Shown: positions 13,501-26,303, numbered from the stretch's first letter. The stretch: 64,000 nucleotides of DNA from Piromyces finnis (GCA_002104945.1 MCFH01000014.1:479001-543000); one strand, 5' to 3'. Notes: generated by a model not told the origin, from the letters alone. Program-made: numbers and translations.

Positions 13501-14556
13501 AATAAAAGATATCCTTTTTATATAATTTATATTTTATATTCTATATTTATTATAATATTATTATATACTTAATTGTATTGAATCTAAATAATTTAGCATT
13601 TCAATTTATTATCCTTAACTTTTAATATTTTATTTATTATTATTATTATTATTTTATTTTATTTTATTTTATTTTATTTTATTTTATTTTATTTTATTTT
13701 ATTTTATTTTATTTTATTTTATTTTATTTTATTTTATTTTATTTTATTTTATTTTATTTTATTTTATTTTATTTTATTTTATTTTATTTTATTTTATTTT
13801 ATTTTATTTTATTTTATTTTATTTTATTTTATTTTATTTTATTTTATTTTATTTTATTTTATTTTATTTTATTTTATTTTATTTTATTTTATTTTATTTT
13901 ATTTTATTTTATTTTATTTTATTTTATTTTATTTTATTTTATTTTATTTTATTTTATTTTATTTTATTTTATTTTATTTTATTTTATTTTATTTTATTTT
14001 ATTTTATTTTATTTTATTTTATTTTATTTTATGGTAAATACGTCTAATGCATTGTTTTAGAATTTCTCAAGAAGAAGCAAACAATTCAATAAATATAATA
14101 AGCTCTTTACATCAAAAATCAGATATAAAAACTTTCAACGAACCATTATTCCCATTATTATCTAATTATGGTCATTATTTATCTGTTCATCATGCAACAA
14201 ACTTTTCTCGTTTATTGTCAGCTATATCACAAAAACCATCAACAAATCAAGTTCATGGATCCAATGCTAATTCACTTACATCATTATCTAGCTCAGCTGC
14301 TAATACTAAACCATTTATCAAACATATTGTTCATATATTAGGTGAATATGTTAATATTCAAACTTCAAATCGTCCATTAGATCCAATTAAAAAGAATGAA
14401 ATTATTACTGGTCTTAATGCACTTCTTGATCTTTGTGACGAACATGATAGAGAATATGTTTTAGTTAATTTAAGTCATGCCAACGGAGGAAAAATTATCT
14501 TTAAGAAATTGGTTGAAGAATGGAAGAAAAATTGGAAGTTTGGTGGAAAAGTTTAA
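7601..14556 (+). CDS. URB2: URB2/Npa2 family nucleolar pre-60S ribosome assembly protein
   Basis: Sixteen exons: 7601-7791, 7992-8418, 8544-8886, 9007-9339, 9457-9560, 9632-9804, 9901-10396, 10558-10775, 10883-11043, 11137-11698, 11778-11999, 12130-12359, 12467-12697, 12824-13030, 13152-13508 and 14042-14556. They sum to 4770 bases, exactly 1590 codons (1589 residues). Most of the protein is alpha-helical, low-similarity repeat. The C-terminal Urb2 domain (about residues 1390-1585) gives the identification: FSRLLSAISQKPSTNQ, HIVHILGEYVNIQ, then GLNALLDLCDEHDRE and the closing KKLVEEWKKNWKFGGK. Urb2 binds Urb1, Dbp6, Nop8 and Rsa3 in the earliest pre-60S particle and is needed for 27S pre-rRNA processing in the nucleolus. 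The length suits the family (human about 1500, yeast about 1170). Introns 1-14 are GT-AG; intron 15 is AT-AC and contains a large satellite. The junction at Gly1419 rebuilds LIKGLMHCF, which fits the domain. Confidence 0.9.
13612..13619 (+). promoter_or_regulatory. U12 branch-site consensus TCCTTAAC
   Basis: An exact eight-base match to the minor-spliceosome branch site lies inside the intron that has the ATATCCTTT donor. The branch adenosine would be 13617 or 13618. It lies just upstream of the ATTTT array and about 420 bases from the inferred 3' splice site, far beyond the usual 10-20 bases. Confidence 0.75.
13651..14030. repeat. Perfect (ATTTT)76 pentanucleotide array
   Basis: 380 bases of uninterrupted ATTTT, 76 copies, flanked on the left by ATT repeats and on the right by ATGGTAAATAC. 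No substitution was seen in the array, which suggests recent or ongoing expansion. It contains no AG or AC, so it offers no competing 3' splice site. Confidence 0.95.
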
Positions 14557-15877
14557 ATTCCTACATCAAACTTTTGTTATTATTACTTATTTATTTCAAT
14601 TTTATTAGTAGCAATAGTATTATTAAATATTTCTATCATAAATTGTTTGTTTTTATTTTTTAAGGATTTTCAACTTTAAATTTTATTTAGAAGATATAAC
14701 TTTTTTTTTTTTTAATTTTCAAGTTTAAATATATTTATTACTAAAAAATGATTTATATAATTAAATAAATAAAATTAATAAAGAATTAATTATAAAATAT
14801 AATGATAAATTTTGAGAAATAGATTTGTGAATTTTTTAAATGTATTAATTCAGTTTTATTAAAAGGTGATTATAAATATCTTTTTCTCCTTTCTTTCCTT
14901 TTTGATATAAAATGTATGTCTATATTTGTAATAAATATTAATCTACAACAAACGATAATTTAATATTCATAATCTTTTTGTTTTTATCACTTTTGAAAGA
15001 ATAAAAATTTTTAAATTTTTAATTCGTATAACATTTTTATTTTAAAAAATTAAAACCGTTTTTTTTTTTTTTTATTATTTATATAAAAGTATTCGAAATA
15101 AAAAAAGTATGAGTATACTAAAGAAATAGAAAAGAAAGAAAATTTAATATTCAGTAAAACAACCATGAAATTATCATATTATTTGGTAAATTTATTTCAA
15201 CATTTGAAGATATTTATTAAAAGTTAACAATAAAAATTAAGGGTTAGTTATTCCTATTTCCCTAACCTTTTTATCTTAATTATTATAGTTTGATAGGATT
15301 TTTAATTAATACTTATCAGTAGTTTGTAGTATCATATATCATTATCAAAAAAGAAAAAAGAATTTCGAAATTTGAAATTTGCTTTTTTTTTTTTTTTTTT
15401 TAAAGTTTTTTAATTTATATTATTATACTCCAAATGAATCATAATATATTTATTTCTAAGGCAAGAAATAAAATTATAAGAAATATCATATAAAATTAAT
15501 ACACTAACAAAATTAAAAGTTTCATAATATTGAATAAAATATAATATTTCCCCCCTTAATTTCATAAAACCACAAAAGTGAAAAATATATTATACCATTA
15601 CATTTCAATTATCTAATGAATAAATTATTAAAATAATAATTCTATATTAATACTATTTTGTATGGAATAAATTATAATAGAAATAACAAAGAATTAATAT
15701 TAGCATAAAGGAAATTTAAATACTATCAAAAAAAAAAAAAAAATTTGAATTAAAATAAATTTGCTTTTAGTAATAAAGAAGCAAATAGGTTACAATATAT
15801 CATAAAAATAAAAAATACCTTGGAAATAAAAGCCATTTCAATTATATAATAAATAAATAAGGATAAAAAAAAAAAAA
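14557..15877. other. Intergenic URB2-FIG4; nothing recognised
   Basis: About 1.3 kb of AT-rich DNA between two plus-strand genes, with T runs near 15061-15073 and 15384-15402. No supported gene or RNA was found. Confidence 0.6.
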
Positions 15878-17966
15878 ATGGCAACAAAACAGTCTTCCAA
15901 TGGAACAAATATATCGGAAACCCAAAATGAAACAAATTTAAATGGAGCAGCAACTAATACCACAAATAATGCTAACATGACCAATAATCAAACCAATATT
16001 CCTAATAATAATGAACAAAAAAATGTTAAGAGTGAAAGCGAAGCTTTAGTTTTAAATAAATTTTCTTTATACGAAACTAAAACGGTAAAAAGCAATGAAT
16101 ATATTTTAAGTATTTAATAATTATTATTAATTGAAAAATGTTTAAATATTTTTATTCAAAATAATTATTATCTTCATTATATTTTTGTTGGTATTGAATT
16201 AAATAAAAATATAAATAAAATAAATTTAGAGATTTTATATTCTTGGAACAAATCAAAATGAGGAAAAATATAGAGTATTAAAAATAGATAGAACTGTTCC
16301 AGAAGAACTTATAATAACGGATGATGATGTTATCTATTCAAAGCAAGAAATTATTCAATTATTGGCTATGATTGAAGATGGAAATAAAATTTCTGGAGGT
16401 TTACATAGAATTGCAAGATTTTTTGGTATTATAGGTAAACTAATTTTAAACTTTGATATAATTTAATTTATTCCCTCTCTTTTCTATTATTATTTCTTTA
16501 ATATAATATATACAATATATATTAAATGAACTATTTAAAAAAAAAAAAAAAACGAAGATAAATATTTTAAAATGAATAAAAATTATTTTATTATTATTTA
16601 TTCAATATATTTATTTACGAAATATATAAAGGTTTTATAAAATTTCTTGAAGGTTATTATATGATTATTATTACAAAAAGAAGCGCAGTAGCATTGTTAG
16701 GTGGTCATTATATATATCATATTGATGATACATTATTAATTAGTATACCAGGACAAGGTGTAAAATTTGATAAAAAACAAAATGAAGCAAAGTATGATGA
16801 TATTACGGTTTTTTTTTTTTTAAATATACATTTATGAAAAAAAAAAATTTGAATTATATATAATATTTTATAATATTTTATTTATATTTTATTTTTATAT
16901 ATTATTTTCTCTAATATTATATAAAATATTTAAATGGATAAATATACTATTTATAATTTAGATATTTACAAATATTTTCACAAGTCGATCTTACCAAAAA
17001 TTGTTATTTTAGTTACACTTATGATATAACATGTTCTCTTCAACATAATTTAAGTCGTAAACCAGGACGTCAAAACTTTTTACAAAATGAAATGTTTATA
17101 TGGAATCATTATTTATTAAAAAATGGATTTAAATCATTTAAATCATCATGGGTATTACCAATCATTCATGGTTTTGTAGATCAATCTAGTAAGTGTAGGA
17201 ATATATAAGTAATATAATTATATTTAAAATAAAGAGTAGCTATTGATATTAGATATATAAACTAAATACCTTTTTAATGCTCTATTTAAAAAATAAAAAA
17301 TAATAAATAGAAATTTCAATATATGGTCATATAGTAAATGTTACATTAATTGCTAGACGGTCAAGGCATTTTGCTGGTGCTCGTTTTTTAAAACGTGGTG
17401 TGAATGATGAAGTGAGAGAAAATTATAAGATTGTTTTTTAAGATAACATAGAATTGAAAAAAAAAAAAATTTTCTTTTGTTAAATTATTTATTATTATGT
17501 CATTCTTCATATTTTTTAATGTATAGGGTTATGTTGCAAATGATGTAGAAACAGAACAAATTGTACATGATGCTAAAACTACATCTTTTTATTTACCTCC
17601 CGGTCGTTATGGTAATAAACCTGCATTTACATCATTTTTGCAACATAGAGGTTCTATTCCATTATATTGGTCGCAAGATACTTCGACAATGGCTCCTAAA
17701 CCTCCAATTCATAGTAACTATACATGTTATTTATTATTAAATAAAGGAATGATGTAAAAAAGTATTATAATAGATTTATGGTATTAATTAAAATCATTAT
17801 ATATAAATAGTTAATGTGGTTGATCCATATTATTCTGCAGCAGCATTACATTTTGATAATATGTTTAAACGTTATGGCTTTCCAATTATTGTATTGAATT
17901 TAGTAAAAGTATAATCAACATTTATAAATAGTGATATAAATAAAATTATTTAAAATTCGTATTAAT

Positions 17967-18013
<47 letters not shown>

Positions 18014-20160
18014 TAGACAAAAGAAAAAACAAAAAGAGAATCTATTTTATTGGATGAATTTACTCAAGCAGTATCATATTTAAATCAAACATTACCTCAA
18101 TCTAAGCAAATTAAATATATTGCATGGGATATGGCAAGAGCTTCTAAAAGGTAAATAATTAAATAATAATAATAAAAAAATTATATATTTTTATAATATT
18201 AATCCAATAGAATTATTTAATCATTTTAATATTTGTTATACATTTTTATTTTTATGATAATTAATATATTTAAATGTATTTTTATTTTTTAATTAGTGAG
18301 GATCAGGATGTTATTGGCGTATTGGAAGATATCGCAGAATACGTAATAAATACAACAGGATTTTTCCATAGTGGTGCAGAATCAACAATAAATGCTATGA
18401 GAAAATCAGGGTAAATACTTTTTTTTTTTTTCAAGTAAATGTATATACTTTTTTTTTTTTTTTAATTAAATTCATAATTAATAAATATACATTATACATA
18501 TTTTAAATAAATTAGATTAAATACTCCAGTAAATTTGATTAAACCAACTCTAATTAGAAGACAAACGGGTGTAGTTAGAACTAATTGTGTAGATTGTCTT
18601 GACAGAACTAATGCTGCGCAATTTGTTATAGGGAAATGTGCATTGGCTCATCAAGTAAATGAATTGAAAATAGATATATCTTAACAAATGATAAATTATA
18701 TTACAATTTTTTGTCATTATGAGCTTTTAAATATATCTTTCACCTAAAAAATATCTAGATACAATTTTAGTAATATAAATTTTTTATTTCATTTATATTT
18801 CTTATAGTTATATGCTCTTGGTATTCTTACACATCCATCTTTACCATTTGATACAGATGCAGTAAATTTATTAAATGCTATGTATCATGATCATGGTGAT
18901 ACTATCGCTTTACAATATGGTGGTTCTCATCTTGTCAATACTATGGAAACCTATAGAAAAATTGCACCTTGGACTTCACATTCAAGAGATATGATTGAAA
19001 GTATTAGAAGATATTATAGTAATTCATTTACAGGTAATAATCTTAATAGAATTATTATTATTATTTTTTTGTCTTTTTGATATTATTATTAAGCTGTATT
19101 ATTTTATTTTATATTATTTTACATTTTATTATTACTAAAGATGCGGAAAAACAAAATGCCATTAATTTATTCCTTGGAAATTATATTCCATCGGATGATC
19201 AACCATTATTATGGGAATTAACAACAGATCATCATTTACACAATAAAGTTAATCAAATTATGAAACCTCTAAGATCGTACATATTCCACTTTTTTTTTTT
19301 TTAAAAAAAAAACTTAAAATATTTTAATTATTTTTATTATCATACATAAATTAATAAAAAATTATATATATTATTTTTATATATAAAAGATATACCCATT
19401 GGTGGTTGGAAACAACTTTTGAATTTGCTGATAATGATTTAGAATTTTCTCAAGAAAATATATGTTTTCACACCAACGATAGTTCATTTGAAGAATATTA
19501 TCGACCAAAACTTTATACATCCTTTAGTCGTTTATTTTCATATAATATGATTAGTACTTTACGGTAATTTATTTATTATTATTATTTATATTTATATATT
19601 AATAAAAATATTCATAAATTTTATATATACATATTTACCAGTATGAATAAGGACAGCGAAAATTCAAATAATAGTCCATTTAGTATTAAATCAAATTCTT
19701 CACAACATACTAAATATTTTATGATATATAGGTAAAAATCATTGTGATAGAAATATATTTATTATATATTTGAGAAGTGTAGTGTGTATAGTGTACTAAT
19801 TTTTTTTTTTTAATATTAGTTTAAATATTGGTGGTGTAAAACGTTGGTTAACTCTTTCAAATGATGAAAATGGTGAGGAACATAGTAGCTCTTTAGCATA
19901 CCCAAATAAACATAATCATAAGACCCAAAAAGATGAAGAAGAAGAAAAACAAGAAAAGGATAAAGGAAATATGGCTTGGTGGATGACTAGTGTTTTGGCA
20001 AATCGTTTATTATCACCTGAAGTTTCAAATTCAGAACGAAGAGAATATAAAAAGTAAAAAAAAAAAAATAATTAATATATATAAAAATTGAAAAATATTG
20101 GAGGCAAAAATAATTAATTAAATCTTACAATATTATTGTATTTATAATTTATAATTTATG

Positions 20161-20191
<31 letters not shown>

Positions 20192-20654
20192 TAGATATAT
20201 TAATCAATATAGATCTAGTACTTTTATGAATAATCATCAAAATAATGCTAATAAACCTGAACGTCATCCAGAATATAAATATTTCCAAAAGTATATAAGG
20301 CGTGGTGATTGTTCTTATCAATCTCTTCATCATTCTATTGATCAAAAAGATGAAAAAATTTATTCAGCTTATTTAGATTTAAATAAGATTTCAACATTAA
20401 CTGGTAGCTCTTCTAAAGTACCTGGTATGCAAGGAAATGAATTAACAAGTAAACGTTATAATGAATATTCTCGTTGGATTACTACTGGTAAATATCCAAT
20501 AAAAATCCCTGGTGTTATTAAATCGTCTAAAGGAACAGATAATTCGAAAAAAGCATCGTCTAGTTTTACTGGACATAAACATAGTAAACATTCTACCAAT
20601 ACTTTATCAAGTAAACAAAGCTTGAAAAAACTTCAACGCTCTTCAAGTGCCTAA
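15878..20654 (+). CDS. FIG4: Polyphosphoinositide phosphatase FIG4 (Sac-domain, PI(3,5)P2 5-phosphatase)
   Basis: Sixteen exons (15878-16084, 16230-16434, 16632-16791, 16962-17188, 17311-17411, 17527-17713, 17811-17908, 18017-18150, 18297-18410, 18516-18654, 18808-19033, 19141-19276, 19390-19563, 19642-19731, 19820-20053, 20195-20654) total 2892 bases, 963 residues. An Asn/Thr-rich N-terminal tail of about 60 residues precedes the Sac domain. Key sites: [41 protein letters not shown], and the catalytic CVDCLDR (Cys502 to Arg508) in [15 protein letters not shown]4 works with PIKfyve/Fab1 and Vac14 on late endosome and vacuole membranes and hydrolyses PI(3,5)P2. The C-terminal 150 residues are basic and serine-rich. 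Intron 7 holds a run of about 38 T and intron 15 a TA repeat. Exon 3 must end at the GTATGA donor (16792); the longer reading breaks the conserved EAKYLQIF. Confidence 0.95.
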
Positions 20655-21022
20655 ACTATTTTTTATTTATTAATATTCATATTTAATATTTAATAATAGA
20701 TATTTTATAAAATTAATTAATAAATAAATAAATAAATAGTGATAAAAAAAAAATATAACAATAAAATAATTATTATATAAATACATAGTAGTTAATATAT
20801 TAATATTAAATTATAGTTTAAACACTTTGTATGTAACAATAATAAGGAAATATATAATATAATATTAAAATTATTATTATTTTTTGTTGTATTATATCTA
20901 TTTTATTTTTGCTTGTAAATAATTTTAAAAAAAAGTATTTAATCCCTTTATTTTTTTTGGTTAATGTAGAAAGAGTACTATTTATATATAAATATATAAA
21001 TTTTATTTATTTGTTGTATAGG

Positions 21023-21058
<36 letters not shown>

Positions 21059-21344
21059 TGCAAGCAAGCAAGCAACTAAATTGAAATATATGTAAAAAAA
21101 AACATATTTAAAAATTAACTTTATTTTGAATATATTGCAATTCATTAAATAAAACAATAATGAATAGAATAAATTCAAAATACAAAATCATATATAAATG
21201 AAATAAGTTAAATAAAATATACTATTAATATCATTTTGTTAAAATTATAATAACTAAAATGATAAAGTATACTAAAATTATTATATAATTGAAGAAAAAG
21301 AAAAAAAAGTATAATTTTACTTGCTTTTCTTTTTTCTTTTTTTT

Positions 21345-21378
<34 letters not shown>

Positions 21379-21679
21379 TTTTACTGAAAATTAAATAACC
21401 ACATATTATTATTCTTTTTTCAGACTAATTCTATTGATTTTTTTTTTCTACTAATTAAGAAAATATCAATATCGATCAAAATATGATTGAAAATATACTG
21501 TAAAGTTGTTTACTAATATACGAATATTAAATAAATTATTTACATTTACATAATATATATGATATATATTATTGATTCTCGTTTTCATTTTTTTTTTTTT
21601 TTTGTAAATATTCCAACTATTCTATCAATAGTTACTTGAATATTAAGTAATAAATTGAATTAATTCAATATTGAATTAA
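20655..21679. other. Intergenic between convergent FIG4 and TBRG1-like genes
   Basis: Downstream DNA of two convergent genes, with an AAT repeat at 21022-21050 and a T run of about 30 at 21347-21376. No gene was seen. Confidence 0.6.
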
Positions 21680-23147
21680 TTAGTTTTTGTCTTCATCGTC
21701 ATTTTCAATTTCATTATCATCCTCTTCCTCTGGTCCTTCTATAATTCTGATATCGTCCATGATTCTATTATCATCTATAAATTTATCGTCATTTTCAATT
21801 TCGTTATTATTATTGTTTATTACTTTCTCTGATGATTTATTATTGTCATAACAGTTTTCATTATTTTCATTATTTTCATCTTTAATCCATCTTTGTTTAA
21901 CATATCTAATGCATCTCTCAGCATTTGGAAGTTCCTATTTATATATATATTAAATAATTATATTAATATTTTAAATCTTATATGATTTATACAATCTAAA
22001 TTTAAAAAATATATAAAATATAGCAGTATATAGATAAATAAGTAAATAAAAATAATATTTACTTGAATAACTTTTGTAACGCCCAGATCACTTAAACCAA
22101 AGAAATCTGGACCAGAAGCATGTGTTTTTGCGCCTGTACTTCCTCTTTTTGAAAGTTCACTTAAAACACTTTTCCAAGCTCCTATTACAATAAATATTAT
22201 ATATATAACATTTTTATTTTTTTAAATATAATTATTTTAAATTTTATTATTTATTAGAGTTTTAATTTAAAATATTTATGTATTCTCTTTAATTTTTATT
22301 TTATCAAAACTTTATTTTTTAACAAAATCTTTATTACCTGAAGCTGAGTTTGCTCTAAAAACTGTACCAGGTAAATCTTCCGCAGTTACTTCGAACTAAT
22401 TTAATCAAGTAAATTATAGTTATTTAAATTTAATAAAAAATTTTACAATTTATTATTATATACGTATTAAATAATTAGAGTATAATATTTTAATCTAATA
22501 ATTATAAATTTATAATAGATTTATCTATTTATTGGATTACTTACAATTGGAACATCTCCTCCATCCAAAATCCGATTTGTATAAATTGTGCGTTTTTTTG
22601 GATCCTGCATACTAATGTATTCTTTTTTACTTTCAAAACCAACTGGCCAAATATATCTTTGTGAATCTTTATGTTACAAAAAAATTTTATTTAATATATT
22701 TTAATTTATATATAAATTTAGAACATAAATTTATGTATTGTACTACTAACGATATGCATCTCTTTCATGAACAATTTTTCCTATGAATTATTTATATTAT
22801 GAATTATATTATATATAATAAATTAATTAGTAATTTAATTTAGACTTTTTTTTTTTTTTTATTTATAATTAAATAAATTAAATTTTGCGCAGAAGAAAAA
22901 AAAAAAATATATATATATATATATAAATATAGATATATATATAATATTATATTTACCTATTGATATAATAGTTACTTCATTACTGCTTTTTCCTACAACA
23001 ACAGGTAATTTTAAATTACCATCATCATCTCTTGGTAATATCTAATAAAAAAAAAGGCATCAATTTTAATCAATAAATATTTATATTTAGAAAAACACTT
23101 TATCATTTTAATTGTCATCAATTAAAATTATATGTATATAATAAGAA

Positions 23148-23198
<51 letters not shown>

Positions 23199-24617
23199 TA
23201 AAAAAGAAGAATAGCATTGAAAGTCAAAAACAAACTATTTAATACCTTAATTGGTTTAGCATCAAACCGAGTATCTCTTTTCTATCATTTTACATTTTAT
23301 ATATTTTATCATAATTATATTATATTATTATAATTATAATAATTATTATCATGTTATGTTTATTATTAAGCATTTACTAAAAAAAAAAAAAAGAAAAAGT
23401 ATTTATTATATCAATGATATTATTACTAACACTTGATTTTCTTCTTTTCTTTTTTGGTATAATATCATCATTTATATTTTTTGATAAGTCTGAATCAAAA
23501 TTTTTTTCACTCTTTAATTATTAATTAATTATATATTAAAATAATAATAATATGTATATATATAGACATATATAAATTATATGAGAAATAGTTATCATTT
23601 ATAAATATTAAAATGAATACAATTTGAGAGAAAGTAATTGATTAAATAGAGAAAATAATATTGATTTAAAATAATAAATATATATATTAATTTTATTATT
23701 TAATTTTTTTTTTTTGTTTTTTAATGATAATACTAACGTTTCTTCTCTTTTTAAAAACATTATCATTAAAGTTTTTATGGAGTTTTGAATTAATTATTGA
23801 AGAATCTATTTATTACACATATATAATATATATGAATATAAATTTAAATATTATACATTAATAATTTATAGATATTATGAGTTAAATAATTCTAAAAAGT
23901 TATTATTTAACCTTTTGAGCTTTCAGAATCACTACTATTAAAAGAAGATAAAGAGCTTGCTGATTCAGATGAACTATATAAATTATTTAGAAATAATTTA
24001 GTTATAATACTATAAATTAAATTGCTGTTCACTAATAGTTAAAACTTACTCGGAATAATTATGACTTTCTATTATAAGATCCAATAATTGACTAATTGTA
24101 TGGAAATAGTTTTATTATATTGTTTATTTAAAAAAAGAATAAATGATTTAATAGTTTAAAAAAAGGTAAAAAGCGAATGAAAAAAATATATATAAATAAA
24201 TATTATAAACAAGTATAAATATAGTTTTAATAATTATTATCTCCATTTTGTATTTAATCATATGTATTCTTATTTATTTTTAGTAATTAAAATTAAAATA
24301 TATTATTCAATTTTATTATTATATATTACCTTATTTCTTCATTTAAATTTCGACATCGAGTTTGAGCTACCGATAATAATTGTCGAAGAACATCACGTTT
24401 CTATTTCGGAGAAAAATTTCATTAAAATAATTTTTAAGTATTAATAATTTAATATAAAAATAAACTGTTTATACTTTATATATAATAGTAAATAATGATA
24501 ATAATAACAGTAATAAGAATAATGATTATATCATTGTAAAAAAAAAAGAAATACCTTTTTTCCTTCATCATAGTCTAATTTTAACTTTCTATATTTTTCT
24601 TTATAGCTTTCAGGCAT
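21680..24617 (-). CDS. FYRN/FYRC-domain nuclear protein, TBRG1-like
   Basis: Thirteen exons (24555-24617, 24330-24400, 24050-24091, 23912-23973, 23738-23805, 23431-23511, 23246-23281, 22957-23041, 22751-22780, 22545-22666, 22338-22395, 22063-22181, 21680-21934) give 1092 bases, 363 residues. A charged N-terminal helix (about 1-60) is followed by a Ser-rich acidic stretch and a basic KKKRRK patch that could be a nuclear localisation signal. FYRN begins near residue 142 (LPVVVG) and continues through RYIWPVGFES and the DGGDVP of its end; FYRC follows with GAWKSVLSEL and SGPDFFGLSDLGV. The tail is very acidic. Stand-alone FYRN-FYRC pairs occur in TBRG1/NIAM and in Trithorax-type regulators, so a chromatin-linked role is likely; partners are not visible. 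No SET, PHD or bromodomain is present. Confidence 0.82.
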
Positions 24618-24802
24618 TTTCTATTGTTACTTTATTATTTTCCTTTTTTTTTTTTATTATTATTATTATATTATTTCATGAAGAAGTAGCTCATCAATAA
24701 ATATTCTTAATTGATAATGTTACAATTATGTTTGGATAATTTAATATAGTTTTATTTTTATATTTTGTTATGAAAATATGTTGGATATTAAATAGATATT
24801 TT

Positions 24803-24835
<33 letters not shown>

Positions 24836-26303
24836 CAATTGTAAAAAAAGATTAAAATATAAAAAAATTAAAATGATATATTTATTTTATTATTTATTTT
24901 AAAAGTTATAAATAATAATTGTTCAAATTTTCAAAGGGCCATTTGTTAAATTAAATATATTGATAAAATAATAAATTATTATAAAGTCAATTAAATTATT
25001 ATATTATTAATTAATAAATTATATTTTATTAGTATATTCATTACAAATAGTGATGATATCGTTTATCTTGTTGAAGTAAATAAAAAAGTTTTTTTTTTCT
25101 AATATATATACAAAGGTAGTATAAATTCAAAATTCTTTATTTCTTTTTATAATGAAGGTATATTATAAAGAATATTTTATTATAAACAAAAAATTATAAT
25201 ATTTATATTGTATAATTAGGATATAAAATTAAAAAAATAAATAATTAAAAAAAAATATAAAGTAATAAATATAAATTGTAAATATACAATTAAAGAATTA
25301 AAAAAAAAAAAAAAGTCATATATATAAAAGAAATAAATAAAATTTTATATATTAAAAGTACACTTTTAAAGTTTTTAATATAATTTTTGTGGAAAAAAAA
25401 AATTTTTTTTATAGAAAAATATAATATATAGGTATATATTAATCAATATAAATAATAATAAATAATAATACAAAAAATAATATAATAAAGTAGTGTAGGT
25501 CGTCCTTCATTCTAAATTATAGATCAAAATAAAAAGATGGAGAAGGTCATCATCATTGTTCTATTAATTGCTTTTAAAGTCATTATTCAATAAATTCTTT
25601 TAAAGGTACTTTTCTTCTTTAGTTTGCTGATGGAATTTTTTTAAAAACAGTTTATTAATTTTAATTTTTTATAGAAGAATTTTGACTTTTTTTTTTTTAT
25701 ATTTAATTAGTTATTGATTTATACTTTTATATATATATATATATAAAAGTATAATATTTAACTCTATAGTATTCGTTTTCATCTTTTTTTTTCTTTTTCT
25801 TTTTTTTTTTTTTTAAAAAAAGTGGAGTTAAAATTGAATTAAACGAACCATGTTGAAATAAAAGAATAAAAATGTCAAATCTTAAATGGATATAAATCCA
25901 AGCATTTTTAAATATAAATCATTATAAATTATTATTATAATATGGATGTATTTATCTATGGATTTCTTGTATAATACGATATAATTTATTATTTAAACAA
26001 TAATACTAATAATAATAATAAAAAAACACATCTTTTCTATAACATTACTATCCTTTTCATTTAACTTTTTTAATTATTTTATTCTTCTACATTATAAAAT
26101 AAGGTTAAAATACTGAATTAAAATTTAATAAAAATAATTTCTACTATTCTATTATATATTATTATACTTTTTTAATATATTTAATTTATTATAAAAACCA
26201 AGTTTTTAATTTATTAAATATATATGAAAAATTAAAAAAAAAAAAAAAGGAATAACTGTAAATTTTAAAATTTGAAATTTAAATTCCTTTGTAGTTAAAT
26301 AAA
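24618..26303. other. Intergenic between divergent TBRG1-like and VPS28 genes
   Basis: About 1.7 kb that should hold both promoters. It has a T run at 24805-24835 and a short, more GC-rich island at 25490-25600 that includes an 18-codon frame (25536-25592) encoding one hydrophobic stretch; neither is supported as a gene. Confidence 0.55.

Larger units (their letters stand above)
13509..14041 (+). other. Candidate U12-type (minor spliceosome) AT-AC intron, URB2 intron 15
   Basis: The exon ends AAAG at 13508 and the intron opens with ATATCCTTT (13509-13517), identical to the consensus 5' splice site of AT-AC U12 introns. No in-frame GT donor exists near the exon end. TCCTTAAC at 13612-13619 is identical to the U12 branch-site core. 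The first AC or AG after it is the AC at 14040-14041, and joining 13508 to 14042 keeps the frame and makes the whole gene a multiple of three. The canonical TTTTAG at 14055-14060 would put the next exon out of frame from this donor. Almost all the DNA between branch site and AC is the ATTTT array. Confidence 0.8.

Noticed and set aside
14034-14060. An intron-like string GTAAATA...CTAAT...TTTTAG just before the last URB2 exon
   Set aside because: It would be only 27 bases, too short for a normal intron, and no exon could precede it because the DNA upstream is the ATTTT array with no 3' splice site. It overlaps the inferred AC end and is probably coincidence.
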